Positions 61,850 through 64,000 of a stretch of 64,000 nt of DNA are shown here, piece after piece. Numbering within the stretch: position 1 is the first letter of the stretch; the number at the start of each line of letters is the position of its first letter. The stretch lies in assembly GCA_045541255.1 (NCBI GenBank), contig JAZQIU010000027.1:1-64000 (forward strand). The letters are read 5' to 3'. The stretch comes from UMGS1124 sp045541255 (GTDB taxonomy: Bacteria > Bacillota_I > Bacilli_A > RF39 > UBA660). The notes below the pieces were generated by a model. The model did no database searches. It saw only the letters and a program-made list of their open reading frames with translations, and was not told the DNA's origin. The position numbers and the translations under genes were made by a program.

Positions 61850-62905
61850 TTATCTACCTACCTTTTTATATATTTTACTACATAGTGGTTCAACTCTTTT
61901 ACCACCAGGTGTTTTAACTTCTTCTAAATTTTCATATATATTATAATGTTTTATTCCATATTTTTTCATGGTTTCTACATCTAATTCTTTAAATGCAGGA
62001 CAAGGTAATATAGTACCATCAAACTTTATATCTAATTTTTCTAATCCTGCATTACACTTGTGAGTATTATCTCCCATTAAAGGAATACCTATTCTAATTT
62101 TACCATTATATATTTGTTTAGATTTTTCTAGTATATCCATGAATTCTAATAATTCTTTTTCATCTAACATTAAATCACTTTTATTTTTTAATCCTCTACC
62201 TTGTGGTACAAAGTTTAATATACTTATATTGTTTATACTAGCTATTTCTAATAGTTCTAATATATCTTTTATTTCTTTATAATTTGGTTTCATTGGAATG
62301 AAATGAACATCAGTTTCTAATCCTACTGTTGAAGCATTCATTAATGAGGTTAATAAGCATGCATGCTTTTGTCTATCTCTTCCCATTAAATATTCATCAG
62401 TTTCATGTTCATATGCTTGATAATCAAAAACAATTTTGTCTAAACCTATTTCTTTTAATAAACTTAATTCTTGTTTTGTTATAGGATTAAATGCAGGTGG
62501 TGAAATTAAATTTTCATAAAAGTTTTTTATATTATTTTTAAGTCTATCATTCCATGGTTCATTTTGATTTATATCTTTTAACTTTTTATGCATTTCTTCT
62601 AAATAAAGTTTTTTAGTTTCAGTACTTAAAGGTACAGATTTTTTTATACCACTTGAAAATATTACAGTTCTTATTCCAAATGTTTTTGCATATTTAACCA
62701 TTTGATATAATTCAGGATGTAAAAAAGGTTCTCCACCACTTAAAGACAACTCTTCTATTCCACCTTCACTTATAAAATAATCTATTACTCTTTTATAATC
62801 ATCAAATGAAATAATTTGTTTCTTATTAATACATGAATTAGATGAACAAAACTTACATTCATTTGGACATGATTCAATTATTTCAAAACACAAATCTTTT
62901 ACCAT
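61850..62905 (-). CDS. Radical SAM protein with C-terminal Cys region
   Basis: 351 residues. The iron-sulfur motif CPNECKFC (14-21), the SAM motif LSLSGGEPF, and a C-terminal Cys-rich part (NTHKCNAGLEKLDI, GTILPCPAFKEL, PLCSKI) like SPASM or twitch domains. Such enzymes modify peptides or cofactors. No precursor peptide is visible nearby. The gene precedes the CHC2 gene directly and follows the YkgJ-like gene by about 85 bases. Confidence 0.85.
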   Translation of the reverse strand: MVKDLCFEIIESCPNECKFCSSNSCINKKQIISFDDYKRVIDYFISEGGIEELSLSGGEPFLHPELYQMVKYAKTFGIRTVIFSSGIKKSVPLSTETKKLYLEEMHKKLKDINQNEPWNDRLKNNIKNFYENLISPPAFNPITKQELSLLKEIGLDKIVFDYQAYEHETDEYLMGRDRQKHACLLTSLMNASTVGLETDVHFIPMKPNYKEIKDILELLEIASINNISILNFVPQGRGLKNKSDLMLDEKELLEFMDILEKSKQIYNGKIRIGIPLMGDNTHKCNAGLEKLDIKFDGTILPCPAFKELDVETMKKYGIKHYNIYENLEEVKTPGGKRVEPLCSKIYKKVGR

Positions 62906-62990
62906 AAAACCACCTAATTTATAAAATATATTATAACATTATTATTTAATAAAAAGAAAAAATCTTGATTAAACAAGACTTTTAACTATA

Positions 62991-63866
62991 TTAAAATAAA
63001 TCTTCTATTTTACATATGATTTTATAATCTTCATTTTCCACTAATTTAGAAGAACAATATGGATCAGACCATTCTCTAATATATGGATATAATAATCTTA
63101 AAAATAATCTTGTATTATATGAAACCATTTTTAAACTTTTTATATCAACATTTTTTACTTCACAGTTATTTGCTAAGTAATATACTAAATAATAATTTCC
63201 ATCTTTTTCTAATTTTATATCATATGGGAATATTCTGCAATCTATTGGTCTTATATCATAAATACTACATTTGCAATTTTTGTAAAAGTGACATGCTGAA
63301 CTATTATCTTGTCTTTTCATTTGATATAGATTTTTTAAAGTTTTATCATTATGTATTGAAGCAAAGTCTATATTTTCAGCAAATTCTTCAATTTCTTTGT
63401 TAGTTACTTTTGAAATTTCTTTTGCTTCGTTTGGAAGCAACATAGGAGAATCTACTGACGGATTAGAACAACATGTTGCTTTAGCGTTAACACATTTATG
63501 ACATAAATTAAATGTTCCTAAATTATTCTTGGTATTTCTAAATAGAGCATATGGACTTTGTATTATATCATCATTATTTTTGTCTGTTGAGATATATGTT
63601 GTAACACCATATAAGAAATTATCATTTATAATTTTTAAACTAATTGTTCCACTTTCTATATCGCAATCGTTGATATATTCATAAGTACCATTTATAAGAT
63701 TTTTGTTAATTGTTCCATTAAATTTATATTCACATATTTCTCCTTCAAAATTCAATTTAATAGTAGCAGAAATTTTCTTGTCTTTTTGTTTAAATAAAAC
63801 TTCTTCATTATATATTTTGTTATTTTGAATAAATGATGATATCCATTTACCAGTTAAATTTATCAT
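62991..63866 (-). CDS. YkgJ-type cysteine-cluster protein with N-terminal beta domain
   Basis: 291 residues. The first ~110 residues are beta-rich and start with LTGKWISSF, lipocalin-like. The second part contains the YkgJ metal or cluster motif (LCHKCVNAKATCC, SACHFYKNCKCSIYDIRPIDCRIFPYD). YkgJ proteins are thought to bind zinc or iron-sulfur. The fusion with a beta-barrel-like domain is unusual. No known function; the gene lies upstream of the radical SAM gene in the same direction. Confidence 0.75.
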   Translation of the reverse strand: MINLTGKWISSFIQNNKIYNEEVLFKQKDKKISATIKLNFEGEICEYKFNGTINKNLINGTYEYINDCDIESGTISLKIINDNFLYGVTTYISTDKNNDDIIQSPYALFRNTKNNLGTFNLCHKCVNAKATCCSNPSVDSPMLLPNEAKEISKVTNKEIEEFAENIDFASIHNDKTLKNLYQMKRQDNSSACHFYKNCKCSIYDIRPIDCRIFPYDIKLEKDGNYYLVYYLANNCEVKNVDIKSLKMVSYNTRLFLRLLYPYIREWSDPYCSSKLVENEDYKIICKIEDLF

Positions 63867-63909
63867 ATGCTAAAACCTCTATTCTCTTAATAAAAATTTG
63901 ATTATTCTT

Positions 63910-64000
63910 TATAGAATTTTACCTATATGTTTTTTATATTCTTCTTTAACTATTTCAAATGGTAATGTATGTTGTAACATACTTATAAATAAACGCTGAT
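63910..64000 (-). CDS. Partial gene, C-terminal end only
   Basis: The minus strand is open from the right edge to a TAA at 63910-63912, reading RLFISMLQHTLPFEIVKEEY and ending HIGKIL. It would be the end of a gene lying mainly to the right. No family recognised; too short to be certain. Confidence 0.4.

Noticed and set aside
1..64000. Mollicutes genetic code 4 (TGA as Trp)
   Set aside because: Trp is encoded by TGG in conserved genes and several genes end in TGA within ATGA overlaps (for example 4821-4824, 25025-25028), so TGA is a stop.
1..64000. CRISPR arrays, rRNA and tRNA genes
   Set aside because: I saw no regularly spaced repeats and no tRNA cloverleaf or rRNA signature in the window.

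Overview
This window is very AT-rich and densely coded, with mostly co-oriented minus-strand genes and strong Shine-Dalgarno sites. TGA acts as a stop and TGG as Trp, so the code is standard (11) rather than Mollicutes code 4. Gene content (GatCAB beside aspS, T-boxes, type B RNase P RNA, gpsB, rny, soj/spo0J with a DUF951 gene, SipW, LCP and LysM-amidase wall genes) points to an uncultured gut-type member of the Bacilli/Erysipelotrichia. This is an inference; there is no rRNA here.

Region A (1 to about 8,330) is accessory DNA, probably the right end of an integrative element. It holds HTH regulators, a membrane-anchored degenerate receiver protein, a plasmid-type replication initiator, a sigma-like HTH protein, a cold-shock protein, a PemK/MazF toxin, a CAP-domain surface protein and several tiny genes. 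A 131-aa HTH protein (6339-6734) sits beside two divergent promoters. Their -35 boxes overlap copies of a 20-bp palindrome, and two more copies lie in front of the toxin operon, so one repressor probably controls most of the region. The element ends next to a sporulation-type sigma-G gene that stops after its first ~100 residues, suggesting insertion into sigG.

Region B (8.7-19 kb) has T-box-controlled tyrS, then an envelope block: a glucosaminidase-like protein, SipW signal peptidase with a SipW-type substrate, a two-component system, an arylsulfotransferase-like protein lacking key catalytic residues, and a giant pilin-like surface protein. A run of ten G lies just upstream of the pilin-like gene.

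Region C (19-34.5 kb) is housekeeping: yebC, a patatin-like lipase, gmk, ttcA with a cysteine desulfurase, thioredoxin and CcdA-like redox genes, a plus-strand ABC importer, a dGTPase-like gene, rny, recA, pgsA, a RodZ-like gene and rnpB.

Region D (34.5-45.8 kb) has gpsB, three tandem paralogs of unknown function, two amidases, a secreted MBL protein with its DUF3006 partner, a large LCP protein, and a compact transcript that looks like a type I toxin mRNA with pairing 5' and 3' ends.

Region E (45.8-64 kb) has the T-box-controlled operon aspS-gatC-gatA-gatB, a putative DNA-binding protein followed by a 23-aa membrane peptide, two MscS channels, an AbgT transporter, DUF951, parB, parA, ftsH and tilS. 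It ends in an uncharacterised trio: a lone CHC2 zinc-finger protein, a radical SAM enzyme and a YkgJ-type cysteine-cluster protein.
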